Positions 1 through 9,984 of a DNA stretch of 64,000 nucleotides are shown here, one piece after another. The notes below the pieces were generated by a model that saw only the letters and a program-made list of their open reading frames with translations, searched no databases and had not been told where the DNA came from. Source of the DNA: Cardiocondyla obscurior (lineage: Eukaryota; Arthropoda; Insecta; Hymenoptera; Formicidae); contig NC_091879.1 of assembly GCF_019399895.1 (NCBI RefSeq), forward strand, positions 4,791,001 through 4,855,000, in the 5' to 3' direction. The position numbers were made by a program, and so were the translations under genes. The number at the start of each line of letters is the position of its first letter. Positions within the stretch are counted from its first letter, which is position 1.

Positions 1-466
1 CAAAGAGAAAATCAAAATTGGGATTGCAGACTGCTACTGCCGCCCACGGGCGATGTGTTCGTACAGCAGCGACTTTCATCCCAGAACCTAATCCATAGAA
101 GGTGTGACCCTTGCCCTGCTTCCTGACGTATGGTTCCTGCAATAACAGGACGTCAAGTCGCTTTTCGGCAACGAGCTGACGCACCTCACCCGTCACTACA
201 GTTGAACGACGCATGTTCAACTGTAGCACCCTAACTCCCGTGGAAAAAGAAATTGCAGAGGACGCAGGAGCACTATCGTTCCCACTCAAGTCCCAATTTT
301 GAAGAATTGAGGTATCTGAAGTCCGACCTTTCCCTAAATCTACGTGGGGCCCTACCTGCTTTGCTATGACGCTCGCGAGGCTCGCGGAATCTGCTATCTG
401 ACTGTCCACCCGATTGAAGATTACCGGTGAAGACTTCCTACCTACGTAATGACTAACCTGTGTCAT
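1..466 (-). CDS. R1-clade-like LINE ORF2, N-terminal part (runs off window)
   Basis: Reading the minus strand from an ATG at 466 to the window edge gives about 155 codons without a stop. Around 180-240 it contains VLQLNMRRSTVV, then LLLQEPYV. This is the opening of the apurinic/apyrimidinic-type endonuclease domain that nicks the target in R1/TRAS-type non-LTR retrotransposons (the QLN and QEPY blocks). The frame stays open to the edge (VAVCNPNFDF), so catalytic residues and reverse transcriptase would lie outside. The residues before QLNMRR are not family-typical and may be a leader or the ORF1 overlap. The assignment rests on two motifs; R1, LOA or I clade cannot be separated here. Confidence 0.7.
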   Translation of the reverse strand, partial: MTQVSHYVGRKSSPVIFNRVDSQIADSASLASVIAKQVGPHVDLGKGRTSDTSILQNWDLSGNDSAPASSAISFSTGVRVLQLNMRRSTVVTGEVRQLVAEKRLDVLLLQEPYVRKQGKGHTFYGLGSGMKVAAVRTHRPWAAVAVCNPNFDFLF

Positions 467-1511
467 TGACCTACCTAAAATATTAACCCTATCACATCTG
501 GTGAGAGTCACCCTGACGGTACGAAGACCGATACCGGAGATTAAATTCTTCGCGGAAGCAGTCCCCGAAGTCCTCGCACCCGCGGTGCATGTGAGGCGGG
601 GGTGGTGGGCGTCGCTGGATGACGACCCGGGGGGGGCCGACCCACCAACCAACGATGACGGCGCAACGAAGGGACCCCCGTGCCGGTGCGCAGCCACGAG
701 AGCTGCGCAGATTATATCTGCTGGTTGTGCCGTCCATAATAGTTGGTGGGGATATTCCCCGAGAAAAACCTGAAAAATAAAAGAAAAGATTAAAAGCTCC
801 CAGTTCCGTCACCTCACATTGTGAAGCGCCGGGCCCGGGAAGCTCGTGCAGCAGCCCCTGTCTCTCAGCCTTCCGCAAACGAAAGGAGGAGAGATCGAAA
901 GAGAGATGGGCCGCCCAGAAGAAAGTGGATAAAAAGGGGGAAAAAGAGAAGTGCAGCCCAGAAGGCACAGAAAGCGCGCAGAGGCCCCGCAAGCGAGGCA
1001 TTCCACACACAATCCACGCCAACCAAGCAACACTAGGATAGGATATTGGATAGGGAAGAAAGTTCGCCATAGCCCGTTTTGCCGCAAAAGCGTTGCCCGG
1101 GAGTGCCACGAGGAGGCAGAGCTATGACTTGAACGTGAGAGGCTATATAATCGCATCACGTCCCGACCACTAACGCAAAGACCCACTATCAACCCACTGC
1201 ATCACTCGCGTTTGCACAACGCACCTGTTCCCAAGTGCTAGGAATTGCAGATTCCAGACGACGGTGGCCCAGCCCGACGCCTAGACTTCGTAAAGCTAGG
1301 ACGCCGACGCAGCTTCTTCACAAGGGGAATTCCTCGAACAGCCAGAGACACATGCCTGCCTTATTCCTTTTTGGCTGCCCTCGGCCTGCTTGTGGTATAA
1401 ACGCTGTCGAGTTTCCCCGAAGGACTCGAGCATCTACAAACGCTGGCTCAGGATAAATCGAGAGACCTGTTACTCTCAGTCTGTCCCTGCCAAAACTGGG
1501 TCGTCGGTTTA
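467..1511. other. Unassigned region upstream of the LINE ORF2; no convincing gene
   Basis: No reading frame here has recognisable protein family features. On the minus strand, upstream of the LINE ORF2, a short frame near 740 reads MDGTTSRYNLRSSR, which resembles the start of LINE ORF1 proteins but soon turns into low-complexity sequence. If so, nearly all of ORF1 is deleted. A TATA-like stretch (tatataa) sits near 1,144 on the plus strand. I cannot place the boundary between the LINE 5' end and the next repeat; the 1,140-1,500 part has no internal evidence of coding. Confidence 0.35.
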
Positions 1512-1756
1512 ATGTGCGGGCACCGGGATAGTCCCGGCACTAACGCGAGATCAAACCAGAGGGCGTCCAGTGACGTCCTAGAAGAGATAGCGGTCCCTCC
1601 CACCACGACATAGGCAGCCCGGCATGCAGGAACGTATGCCGGAAGGCCCGGAAGCTTGGTGGGAGAAAAAGCTCCGGGCCCGGCTGATAACAGCCGCGGC
1701 CGCCAGACGTCGCGAGAGATAAGAGTTCTCGCGATAGTCAGATGCGATAAGGACCG

Positions 1757-1765
1757 CTATATAAG
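1757..1765 (+). promoter_or_regulatory. TATA box of the LTR-like repeat
   Basis: The sequence ctatataag lies ~180 bp before the ATG of the 211-aa ORF. It is conserved in position and sequence in the inverted copy, seen as cttatatag near 42,790. Confidence 0.55.
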
Positions 1766-1938
1766 CGGCACCGATGGAGCTTGCGATATCGCCTTATCCG
1801 ATAAGGAGATCGCTTTTTGAATACGATCGATAGTGCTCGTATAGACGCACACTTCACAGTACGAGAAGTAGTGCTCTGCCGACGCACATCGAACGAAGAC
1901 GAGGCAGTAGTCGTTGCCACGAAGCAGAGCATAGCCGT

Positions 1939-2574
1939 ATGCCTTTACCACCGTTAACGAAGAGCCAGAGTCCGGAGACGGGGACTCCACAGAAGCGGAC
2001 TAGAAGAAGCCGACGAAAGAAGCGGGCCACGCTGACGCCGGAGATAGTGCCGGATAGTCCTCCGTCGCCACCAGTCGAAGAGGCCAGAACACCGAAAATC
2101 GTGTCTATCGAAGTCTTTCCGCCGCAGCAGCCGCTGGCGGGAATCCTGAGGCCCCCAGGACTTAAGAAGCCTCCACGTCATACTCACTTCCAATTCTTGG
2201 AGTGGAAGCCACAGCTCGCCAACTTTACGCCTCCACGACTAACGAGGCCTCCACGAATTTATCTGGCACCGGGCGACATACGTGTCTGGAGATACACTAG
2301 TCCCCGGTGGAATCAAGTCGAGCCATTACTCTCGCCTATCCCACCAACACCACCGGTGCGGATAGAGCGAGGAGTTCAGTGTGGACCCAGCACCACAGAG
2401 CGGGCCATACAACACGCTCCTGTGGTCACGGATAGTGGAGTCCAGTGTGATCCCTGGGCTACCACTTCATCCTCGGAAGCTGAGCCGCCAATTCTACCTG
2501 GCGATGAAAAGTGGGGTCCGATAAAGGTGACGCTCACCGCCCCACACATCTCATACCGCGAAAGGCGGTTATAA
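1939..2574 (+). CDS. Proline-rich 211-aa protein of the LTR-like repeat; function unknown
   Basis: I do not recognise the family. The protein begins with a basic, Ser/Pro-rich stretch (TRRSRRKKRATLTPE, residues ~20-35), followed by proline-rich sequence. Two similar motifs, RGVQCGP and SGVQCDP, lie about 23 residues apart near residues 145-172. A conserved C-terminus (KWGPIKVTLTAPHISYRERRL) ends at the stop. The second copy of the repeat (minus strand, 41,814-~42,720) retains this C-terminus with conservative changes, although its frame is broken elsewhere, which argues the ORF was really translated. There is no membrane segment or signal peptide. It could be a Gag-like or accessory protein encoded inside an LTR. 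Confidence 0.5.
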   Translation: MPLPPLTKSQSPETGTPQKRTRRSRRKKRATLTPEIVPDSPPSPPVEEARTPKIVSIEVFPPQQPLAGILRPPGLKKPPRHTHFQFLEWKPQLANFTPPRLTRPPRIYLAPGDIRVWRYTSPRWNQVEPLLSPIPPTPPVRIERGVQCGPSTTERAIQHAPVVTDSGVQCDPWATTSSSEAEPPILPGDEKWGPIKVTLTAPHISYRERRL

Positions 2575-3526
2575 ACGTTATAAAGCGTTATTTTGTAAAA
2601 GCACCAGTGGGTGCGATTTAAACGAACTCAAACAGAATGTATATAATCTTGTAAATATATTTGTACATAACTAGAAAGAAAGGGTTCATCTCTAACCAGT
2701 GTTCTATCCTATCAGCGAACTAAAATACCTAAAAACAAACTATATCGAGCCGCTGCGATTCTTGGAGGACGCCGGTAACGTGGTGTATGAGCGCATACGA
2801 GACATCGTGCTTAAAAACAATTGTGTAAAAGTGAATACTGCGTTCAACGGTGAGTTTACGGCCGGGGACAAACGCGCCAACAAAAGTATAACCACGAAAA
2901 ACTGTGAGATTTTTCGAGAAACGAATGTGCGCGAGTGGTACCGGCTACACGTTGTCAAACCCACGCTGGCTTCTCTCGAGGAGTTTCAGGAGCGTGACAG
3001 CTGATGGACGTTGCCGCAAATTTTGAATTTGATAATCAACGTAAATAAGTACAATCCGATGCGCGCGGGATGCTACGTTACATTGCCACGGAAGTTAGCC
3101 GCTAAAAAAGCAGTGATATGTGTAAAGTCGATGGACGACAAGTGTCTCGCGTGGTCGGTAGTGGCGGCTCTGTATCCCGCAAAGCAGAACGTGAATCGGG
3201 ACTCGTCGTACCCGCATTACACAACGGTGTTGAACGTCGAGGGTGTACAGTTTCCCGCGACTCTTAAAGACATTGCAAGACTCGAACGATTAAACGATAT
3301 CTCGATCAATGTGTACGCCACTGAGAGATGTGGAAAAGAAATTAACGTTCTACCTGTACACCTGACTAACGAGAAGAAAGAGAAACATGTAAATTTATTG
3401 TACGTACAACGCGACGACGACAACGATGAACAGGAAGTAGGACACTTTTAGTGTATCAGTAATCTGTCACGCCTCGTCAGCTCACAACTAAGCGGACGCG
3501 AGCATCGTAAATACATTTGTGATCGG

Positions 3527-3599
3527 TACGTATAGTTTTGAATATTTCATTGAATTTTTTCTTTTTAAATATATTTTTTTTTAAATATTTTATTTTTGG
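3527..3599. other. 73-bp AT-rich insertion inside polB
   Basis: Coding sequence (KYICDR) stops at 3,526 and resumes as CLHYFSSSEKF at 3,600 in a shifted frame. The 73 bp between are almost only A and T. A gtacgt at the left edge looks like a splice donor, but the right edge has no AG in the right place, so splicing would not rejoin the finger. It is read as a small insertion. Confidence 0.6.
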
Positions 3600-4120
3600 T
3601 GTCTTCATTACTTCAGTTCGAGCGAGAAATTTAAGATTCATATCGTGGATTGTGGAACTTTAAACAACTGCGCTATACGACTACCTAGCGAGGATGACAA
3701 ATGGCTCAGCTTTTCCAACCACTACAACAAGGAGCGCGTACCATTCATCGTATACGCCGATCTGGAGTGCGTGTTGCGAAAGATCGATCCACCATCGTCG
3801 CCGGAGCAAACGACGTTTAACTACCAACGTCATGAAGTATTCAGCGTGGGATACTACGTGCAATGCTCGTTCGACGAGTCGGTGTCAAGATATGAATATC
3901 ATCGCGGACTCGATTGCATCGAGTGGTTCGTTGAGCAGTTAGTGAAACTGACTCATCGCGTAAAAACTATAATATTGAAAACCGTCCCGATGGAGACTTT
4001 GTCGAATGCGCAGGGCGAGGAGCATGAGAACGCGACAGTATGCCACGTGTGTGAAAGTCCGTTTGCGGTGAACGAGAAGCGTGTGCGCGATCATTGCCAT
4101 ATGACCGGTCGGTATAGAGG

Positions 4121-4635
4121 TGTTGCACCGTGGCCGATGCACGGGGTCCGTCTTTCGGAGCCAACGGGGTGTAATCAGTCAGGAGACGATTTATTAATAA
4201 AGTTCCTTTATTTTATTGTAATTTCACAAATGTCGTGGTTTCACTTCTTTCAGTCTCTTTCCGTAAGTTATCGCGGAGCTCGTCTCCGCGCGGTGTCAGA
4301 TTGGTAACGGCACGCGACAGATCTCACGTTACGCGCGTGAGGTTATTAGCAACTGCCCGTCGCTGCCGATCCGCGGGTATTTAACTGTGTTATATTTACA
4401 ATGTCAGCAGATTGCGTTTTCGTTACTCGGTTACTGGGTCATGCAATCTGCTGTTCTCGGTATTAAGATCTCGCAACTCTTTATTTCGGGATTTATATTT
4501 ATTTAATCTTTTCATTTGATCGAGTTGCTGAGATAATATTCTTTTAAATCTGTTAGAGATCTTACTCCGTATCATTTCATTATTTGGTTCTTACTTAAGT
4601 CTTACTTAAAGCTATTGTTGTATCGGGTTACAACA
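4121..4635. mobile_element. Solo LTR in polB, with 4-bp TSD (gagg)
   Basis: The 515-bp insert starts TGTTGCACCG and ends GGGTTACAACA. It is flanked by gagg at 4,117-4,120 and again at 4,636-4,639. It interrupts polB between GRYRG and the CNLQYR block. It belongs to the same broad family as the solo LTRs at 38,145, 40,166 and 44,811: all share the TGTTxCA start, an early GGTCCGT-like block and the TTACAACA end. There is no coding capacity. Confidence 0.9.
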
Positions 4636-6708
4636 GAGGTCCCGCCACTCAAAATGTAACTTGCAATACCGCGACACGCGTTACATCCCCGTCGTGTTTC
4701 ATAATTTGTCAGGCTACGACGCACACTTTGTCATAAAGAAAATCACCACGGCGTATGAGGGTAAAGTCGATTTGTTGCCGATAACGAAGGAGAAATACAT
4801 CTCTTTACGAAACACGTAAACGATACAGCTAAGGGACAGAACTTGCGAACTGCGATAAAATTGCGCTTCATAGATTCGTACAAATTTTTGAACGCTAGCC
4901 TCGACAATTTATCGTCTTTACTCATTAAGGATAAAATGCGAATCTTGCGCGGTGAATTTGCAAAACTTTCTGAGGAAAATTTCGATCTCTTGACACGAAA
5001 AGGTATATTTGCGTACGAGTACGTCGACAGCGTCGAAAGATTGGATGAGTCGAGCCTACCGTCACGCGAATCGTTCTTCAGCTCGCTGACCGGTGACACG
5101 GTGAGTGAGACAGATTACGCGCACGCCGAGACCGTATGGCAGCAATTATCTATTTGAACTCTAGGCGAGTACAGCGATCTGTACCTCAAAACCGATGTAC
5201 TGTTATTGGCCAACGTATTTGAAAATTTTCGCGATAGATGCGTCGAGAGTTACGGACTCGATCCCGCGCACTACTACACCTTGCCCGGCTTCACGTGGGA
5301 CGCGATGCTCAAGCATACGCGTATTAATTTCGAACTGTTGACTGACATCGATATGGTGATGTTCGTCGAACGCGGTATACGCGGCGGTCTCAGTCAATGC
5401 TCCAACAGATACGCGCGAGCTAATAACAGATACACGCGGTCGGGGTACGACTCGTCGAAACCTTCGTCGTACATCGTGTATTACGATGTAAACAACTTGT
5501 ACGGTTGGGCTATGTGTCAGCCGTTACCGTACGCGGATTTTGAATGGGTCGACGACGAGGAACTCGCGAACCTCGACGTAGACGCGATCGCCGTGGACTC
5601 GCTCACGAATTATATCCTTGAGGTGGATCTCGAGTATCCTGCAAGCGTGCACGACATGCACTCCGATCTGCCGTTCTGTCCCACACGAGAGAAACCACCG
5701 GGGGCGAAACATGATAAAAAACTTTTGGCTACGCTGTACGATAAGAAGCGACACGTCATACACTATCGCAATCTGCAGCTGTGCACGCGTCACGGTCTTC
5801 GCGTCACCAAGATTTACCGTGCGCTGCGATTCACTCAGTCAGCATGGTTGCGCGATTACATCGAGCTCAACACGCGACATCGAACTTGCGCAACCAATGA
5901 TTTCGAGAAAAATTTGTTTAAACTTATGAACAAGGCGGTGTTCGGTAAAGCGATGGAGAACGTACGAAATCGCGTCGACGTTCGATTGCTCTCGTAGTGG
6001 GACGGTCGGTACGGTGTGGAAGCGATAATCGCCAAACCTAATTTTCACAGCAGAAGTGTATTCGCGGAAAATTTGGTGGCTGTGGAATTGCGTAAACTCG
6101 AGGTGAAATTCGCTAAGCCGATATACGTTGGTATGTCCATACTCGACATATCTAAGGTGTGTTTGTACGAGTTTCATCACGATTACATGTTACCAACTTT
6201 TGGAGACAAATGTAGCGTCATGTATACCGACACGGACAGTCTCGTGTACAGCGTCCAGTGTGACGATGTATACGAGATGATGAAGCGTGATATCGCGCGG
6301 TTCGACACGAGCGACTATCCACCTGATAACGCGTACGGTATACCTCTCGCGAACAAAAAAATACCGGATTTAATGAAGGATGAGTGCAACGGTGCAATTG
6401 TTACAGAGTTTGTAGGACTCAGAGCGAAAATGTACGCGATCAAGGTGGACGGTAAAAGTGACACTAAAAAAGCAAAAAGTGTAAAGAGTGGAGTCGTGGC
6501 GCGAACTATAACGTTCGACAATTATGTAAAGTGTCTCGAGAATGAGATCGCTATGACTCGCGACCAATTGTGCGTAAGATCGAAATTGCATCAAGTGTAC
6601 ACCGTATCCGAGACAAAGATCGCTTTGAGTCCGTATGACGACAAGCGATATCTCGTGCCAGACTCGACCAACACCTTACCATGGAATCATTATCGCATAC
6701 CTCTATAA

Positions 6709-7067
6709 TTATATATGTATTACAGATGTATCAAATGTATTATAGATTGCGTTAATGTATACAGTACACATGTACGTAGTATACAGTACACATGAACGCA
6801 GTATGCAGTACACATGTACGCAGTATGTAGTATGCAGTATGCAGCATGCAGTATGCAGTATGTAGTTTTATATCTTATTATTTTAAATACATCGAATCGC
6901 ATATAAATGTGTAAAATAAAATAATAAGGGTATATATGTATGCAGTAAACAGTTTTATATATTTTTCTTATTTTAAAATACATTGAATCGCATGTACATG
7001 TGTAAAAAGAAATAAAAAACTTTATTAAACGATGCTGTTTTTGTCGATCCATGAATTGTGTGATCCA
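6709..7067. repeat. Non-coding spacer with short tandem repeats between polB and integrase
   Basis: The spacer sits between two convergent genes. About 6,755-6,865 is a degenerate run of (gta)tgcagta units. About 6,866-7,020 holds two diverged copies of an AT-rich block of ~85 bp, each with tttatat at its start and atacatygaatcgcat inside. No gene is visible. The tandem blocks may hold both polyadenylation regions; aataaa occurs on both sides. Confidence 0.6.
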
Positions 7068-7976
7068 TCAAATCCCAGCCATTTCACGTAGACCCTTCTT
7101 ACGCAGAACCTTCTCCACCAGATATACGTCCGGATGTGTCGCGCGGTGCAACTCATGCTCGTAGAACGCTCCGGCTATCGCCTCACCGCGATAATCCTCG
7201 AGCAGATAGGTCGCTGGATAGGTTTGCTGCACCTTGACGATCGTGAAAACCTCGGTGGTCCAATTCAGAGTGTATCTTTTTTCGAAAATCATTTTAAACT
7301 TGCTCACGCGTACTTTATCACCGACTCTGAATTTGGCCGGAGCGGCTATCTTTATCGCGCTGTACACGGTGTCGAGAAGTTTTTTGGCGATCTCAGGTGT
7401 CACGTCGATGGGCCGCATGCCGATCGTTCGGTGCTTGAATCTATTATACTCGTTTACGAGACACGGCAGCGCGTCGAACCACTCGTAATTGCCGTTGAGC
7501 GTAAACATCTTCCACATAATGTTTTTGAGTGTGCGATTGAATCGTTCGACTACTGACGCCTTTAACACCGAGTACGTTGAGTAATGATTGACACCACGTT
7601 TCGCGAAGAGCCGTTGTACGTCGGCGTTGTAAAACTCCTTTCCCATATCGGTTTGTAGATTTTTCGGACATCGCCCGCTCTTTCGCATCAACTCCGCTAA
7701 AGCGTCAGCCGTTTCGCTGCCGCCTTTATTCTTCAGCGGTATTGCCCACGCATACTTGCCGAGTACGTCGATGACGGTGAGAATGTAACGGTAACCTCGG
7801 TTGAAACGCGCGTACGGTTGCATCTCGACGATATCAGCTTGCCACAAATCGTCGTATCCCTTGACCACGACGCGTCTTCGCGGAAAGTTTCTTCTCGCCG
7901 GGGCGTGTAACTCATCGACAAGTCGCCTTCTCTCAGGACCCGTGTCGTTAGACTTGCGTGATTTAGACATGATCAA
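7068..7976 (-). CDS. Polinton retroviral-type integrase (DDE)
   Basis: This 302-aa open frame inserts the element into host DNA. The rve catalytic core is complete: D48 in WQADIVEM, D110 in LQTDMGKEF and E144 in VVERFNRTLK, with the D-to-E spacing of ~34 residues usual for retroviral-type integrases. The C-terminal ~100 residues (FRVGDKVRVSKFK...) form an SH3/chromo-like domain as in other Polinton integrases. No HHCC zinc domain is visible upstream, so the N-terminus may begin at this start or have lost an exon. MSKSRK at codon 3 is an alternative start. It is convergent with polB and in the same direction as the next two genes. No lesion is seen. Confidence 0.93.
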   Translation of the reverse strand: MIMSKSRKSNDTGPERRRLVDELHAPARRNFPRRRVVVKGYDDLWQADIVEMQPYARFNRGYRYILTVIDVLGKYAWAIPLKNKGGSETADALAELMRKSGRCPKNLQTDMGKEFYNADVQRLFAKRGVNHYSTYSVLKASVVERFNRTLKNIMWKMFTLNGNYEWFDALPCLVNEYNRFKHRTIGMRPIDVTPEIAKKLLDTVYSAIKIAAPAKFRVGDKVRVSKFKMIFEKRYTLNWTTEVFTIVKVQQTYPATYLLEDYRGEAIAGAFYEHELHRATHPDVYLVEKVLRKKGLREMAGI

Positions 7977-8065
7977 TCACGTCCCGCAGCACGCCGATTC
8001 TGTCGCTTGATTCCTTCAGTCGATTAATTTATAATCAAACCAGCCTCACGCAGTTCCTCGATAAT

Positions 8066-9106
8066 TTACAGAATTTTATTGTCGTGAGCGTTGTGACCGG
8101 CTCGGCGCGAAGCATCCAGCAATCTAAGACGATCCACGAGCTCGTTGGGATCGTTCCAGTGCACGTAGTCGATCGCGTGATCATTCAACGTCATGAGGTG
8201 AGGTAATCCTTTACCGGAACTTTTTCTTCTCGGTTTCCTGGCCGAATCGCCTGACAGCAGCGGTGCGATCACCTTCACGTACTTTGAGCCTCTGTTACCC
8301 ATGACGCGACCGTCGTCGCTGAAATTTTTTTTATGCGCGTTCGTCACTTCGAGTATGCTTTTGTAGTGACGTTTATTCGCCTCGGTGTAAGCAGTTACGT
8401 CGGGTACCTTCTTGAAAATCAACTCATACAGACCTTCCGTTCCAGGATATCTCTTACCAGCGATGATTATATCGTCGTTCTTATGGTCGAATTCAACGAG
8501 TTTGTTCCCGAGCATTACTTTGTTTGTGTCAAAGTATATACCGAAAACGTCGTCGATATTTATTCTTCTGTCACCGCTCGCCGCTTCAAGGTACATCGTT
8601 GCCAGCGATACGCTGGGTCGCGGTGTCGATACGCCAGGTCGCGGCGTCGATATGCCGGACCGCGGCGTTGATGCCCGGGGCCGTGGCGTCGACGGAGGTT
8701 CGACGTTTTCGGTCGTAACGTATGAATCGACGGTCGTATCACCAAATGACGGATTAGCTACAATCGTATCACCCAACGTTGCCGATGACAACGAATCGTC
8801 AAACGTGACGTTTAAACGCCGTTCAGGTTTTGATGTCGACCACAATCGTCGCTCCAGTTTCGGCGGCAAACGCTCCGATTTTGACTCCATCTTCGGTACC
8901 GCGATACCGGATTCCTCGACGGTCTCAACCATCCGTTTTAGAGGTTCGACGATGGGTTTGAGACGCTTCTCCGACGCAATGTCTGCGTCGATCGTGTCGG
9001 TTTTTATGGCTCGATGTTTTCTGCGAATCGCCTCGCTCGTCTTCTTGATCTCCCGCGTAATCTTTTCACGCTCGCGCACGTCGTGGTTGCCATCTTTCCC
9101 CGTCAT
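8066..9106 (-). CDS. Conserved Polinton protein of unknown function (346 aa)
   Basis: I recognise this type of ORF from insect Polintons but know no function. The N-terminal third is charged and likely coiled coil (EREKITREIKKTSEAIRRK). The middle holds TPRPG/STPR repeats (~140-165), a low-complexity linker. The C-terminal half is folded-looking (VFGIYFDTNKVMLGNKLVEFD..., YPGTEGLYELIFKK) and ends with DYVHWNDPNELVDRLRLL, the most family-typical block. It lies between integrase and ATPase on the same strand with ~90-bp gaps, and may be co-transcribed with them. A virion or assembly role is plausible from position only. The frame is open with no lesion. Confidence 0.75.
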   Translation of the reverse strand: MTGKDGNHDVREREKITREIKKTSEAIRRKHRAIKTDTIDADIASEKRLKPIVEPLKRMVETVEESGIAVPKMESKSERLPPKLERRLWSTSKPERRLNVTFDDSLSSATLGDTIVANPSFGDTTVDSYVTTENVEPPSTPRPRASTPRSGISTPRPGVSTPRPSVSLATMYLEAASGDRRINIDDVFGIYFDTNKVMLGNKLVEFDHKNDDIIIAGKRYPGTEGLYELIFKKVPDVTAYTEANKRHYKSILEVTNAHKKNFSDDGRVMGNRGSKYVKVIAPLLSGDSARKPRRKSSGKGLPHLMTLNDHAIDYVHWNDPNELVDRLRLLDASRRAGHNAHDNKIL

Positions 9107-9194
9107 ATCGATTAATCGATTGTATCCCCCTGATCTGTTCTCGACAAAGCGTCTTCGACGACTGGATGTCGCGCGATTTCGACAACCTGTTAAA

Positions 9195-9905
9195 TCAACT
9201 CGACGGTACCGCGAACACGTCGAATCCTCGCCTGTATCGCCCGTTGTCGAGCGGACTGTCCTTGTCGATTACCGCGAAACCGTGATCATGTTGCCAGCAT
9301 TCGCGACACAACGCACTGAACTCGTCGTACGACATGTCGGTGTTGACGTGATCGTTGTACACGTGTTTCAGATTGGTTCCGTCCTGTTTGAACAGGATCA
9401 GCAGATTCGCGTTGTCGCGTATCAGATGCTTCGGTATCCTCGCGTACGACTGACACAGATAGAAGCAGTCTACGTTCGAGTGACGATCCATCGCGAAGTA
9501 TTCTCTCACGGCGTCTTGCTTGTCGCACGCGATATCGTCAAAGACGAAGATCGAATGCGGAAGCGCCTCGCTCGGCGGAACGACGTCGCTGTTGTTGGAG
9601 AACGTGAAATAGCCGATCTCTTCAATTGGCGTCAGCAGACTTTCCAAGTACTGATACTTGGGCTGCTGCAGCGACTTCGAGTACACGTACACGTTCTCGA
9701 AACGCAAACCGTGCGGACTCTCCAACAGACTGATCAGAACGTTCGTTTTGCCGCAGTTCGATGGGCCGCACACGATCGCGCGCACGGTGTTTGGCAGCAT
9801 CTCACAATTTCTGCGTTTTTTCTCCCTCTCGAGACTGTCCATCAGTCGTAATCTGTCATCGCAATTCGCGACGCGTATCGTCTGCGGTTGTCGCACGAAC
9901 CGCAT
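9195..9905 (-). CDS. Polinton DNA-packaging ATPase (FtsK/HerA-type)
   Basis: This 236-aa protein would pump DNA into capsids. Walker A is GPSNCGKT (residues 47-54). Walker B is FVFDDIACD (~120-128), with the hydrophobic strand and acidic pair of the A32/FtsK-HerA packaging ATPases. YLCQSYARIPKHLIRDNANLL (~150-170) fits the sensor region. The length is normal for the family. It is first in a leftward gene cluster and shares a short upstream region with the rightward capsid genes. No lesion was found. Confidence 0.93.
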   Translation of the reverse strand: MRFVRQPQTIRVANCDDRLRLMDSLEREKKRRNCEMLPNTVRAIVCGPSNCGKTNVLISLLESPHGLRFENVYVYSKSLQQPKYQYLESLLTPIEEIGYFTFSNNSDVVPPSEALPHSIFVFDDIACDKQDAVREYFAMDRHSNVDCFYLCQSYARIPKHLIRDNANLLILFKQDGTNLKHVYNDHVNTDMSYDEFSALCRECWQHDHGFAVIDKDSPLDNGRYRRGFDVFAVPSS

Positions 9906-9984
9906 CTCGTACCCGCTGTACGGAGACGATCACTCGCGCGCCTATTTATAGTCGCGCGACCCCGCGAATAGCTCATTAATCGAT
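9906..9984. promoter_or_regulatory. Divergent promoter region between ATPase and the capsid-module genes
   Basis: The 79 bp separate two start codons facing away from each other. An almost symmetric TATA-like element (cctatttatagtc, ~9,941-9,953) can be read on either strand, flanked by gcgcgc. I infer a compact bidirectional promoter. No further factor sites are recognised. Confidence 0.45.

Larger units (their letters stand above)
1512..2697 (+). repeat. LTR-like repeat with internal ORF, copy A
   Basis: About 1.2 kb that recurs in inverted, diverged form at about 41,640-42,998. Shared landmarks in order are the block ggaaggcccggaagcttggtg, a TATA box in a tatataagcg context, a proline-rich ORF, and the tail aagcaccagtgggtgcgatt. 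The layout (TG start, promoter ~250 bp in, one ORF, AT-rich 3' tail) suits a long terminal repeat or a short non-autonomous element. No clear TSD was found. It abuts the broken N-terminus of the Polinton polymerase, so it probably truncated the Polinton on this side. The exact ends are uncertain by tens of bases. Confidence 0.5.
2699..6708 (+). pseudogene. polB: Polinton/adintovirus type B DNA polymerase (protein-primed), inactivated
   Basis: The segments together cover a protein-primed family B polymerase that would copy the linear element. Visible parts are an N-terminal domain (2,699-3,450), a Cys/His finger around 3,505-3,660, exonuclease motif I (YADLEC, ~3,750), an endonuclease-VII-like finger (CHVC then HCHMTGRYRG, ~4,041-4,120), exonuclease motif II (FHNLSGYDAHF, ~4,700), polymerase motif A (DVNNLYG, ~5,485), motif B (NKAVFGKAMEN, ~5,930) and motif C (YTDTDS, ~6,225). 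Lesions are in-frame stops at 3,002, 3,449, 5,155 and 5,995, a 73-bp AT-rich insertion at 3,527, a 515-bp solo LTR at 4,121 and frameshifts near 4,645 and 4,806. The true start is lost or cut by the preceding repeat; the first frame opens without an ATG. The gene is dead as it stands. Confidence 0.93.

Noticed and set aside
492..1192. 205- and 127-codon minus-strand frames
   Set aside because: Mostly low complexity with no family resemblance; only the MDGTTSRYNLRSSR start was kept as a weak hint of LINE ORF1.
3526..3616. An intron in polB
   Set aside because: The only good AG acceptor (ttcag at 3,616) would delete the CLHYF half of the finger that is still encoded, so it is not a normal intron.
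8412..9851. 479-codon plus-strand frame
   Set aside because: Antisense shadow of the 346-aa Polinton protein and the packaging ATPase; it has no motifs of its own.
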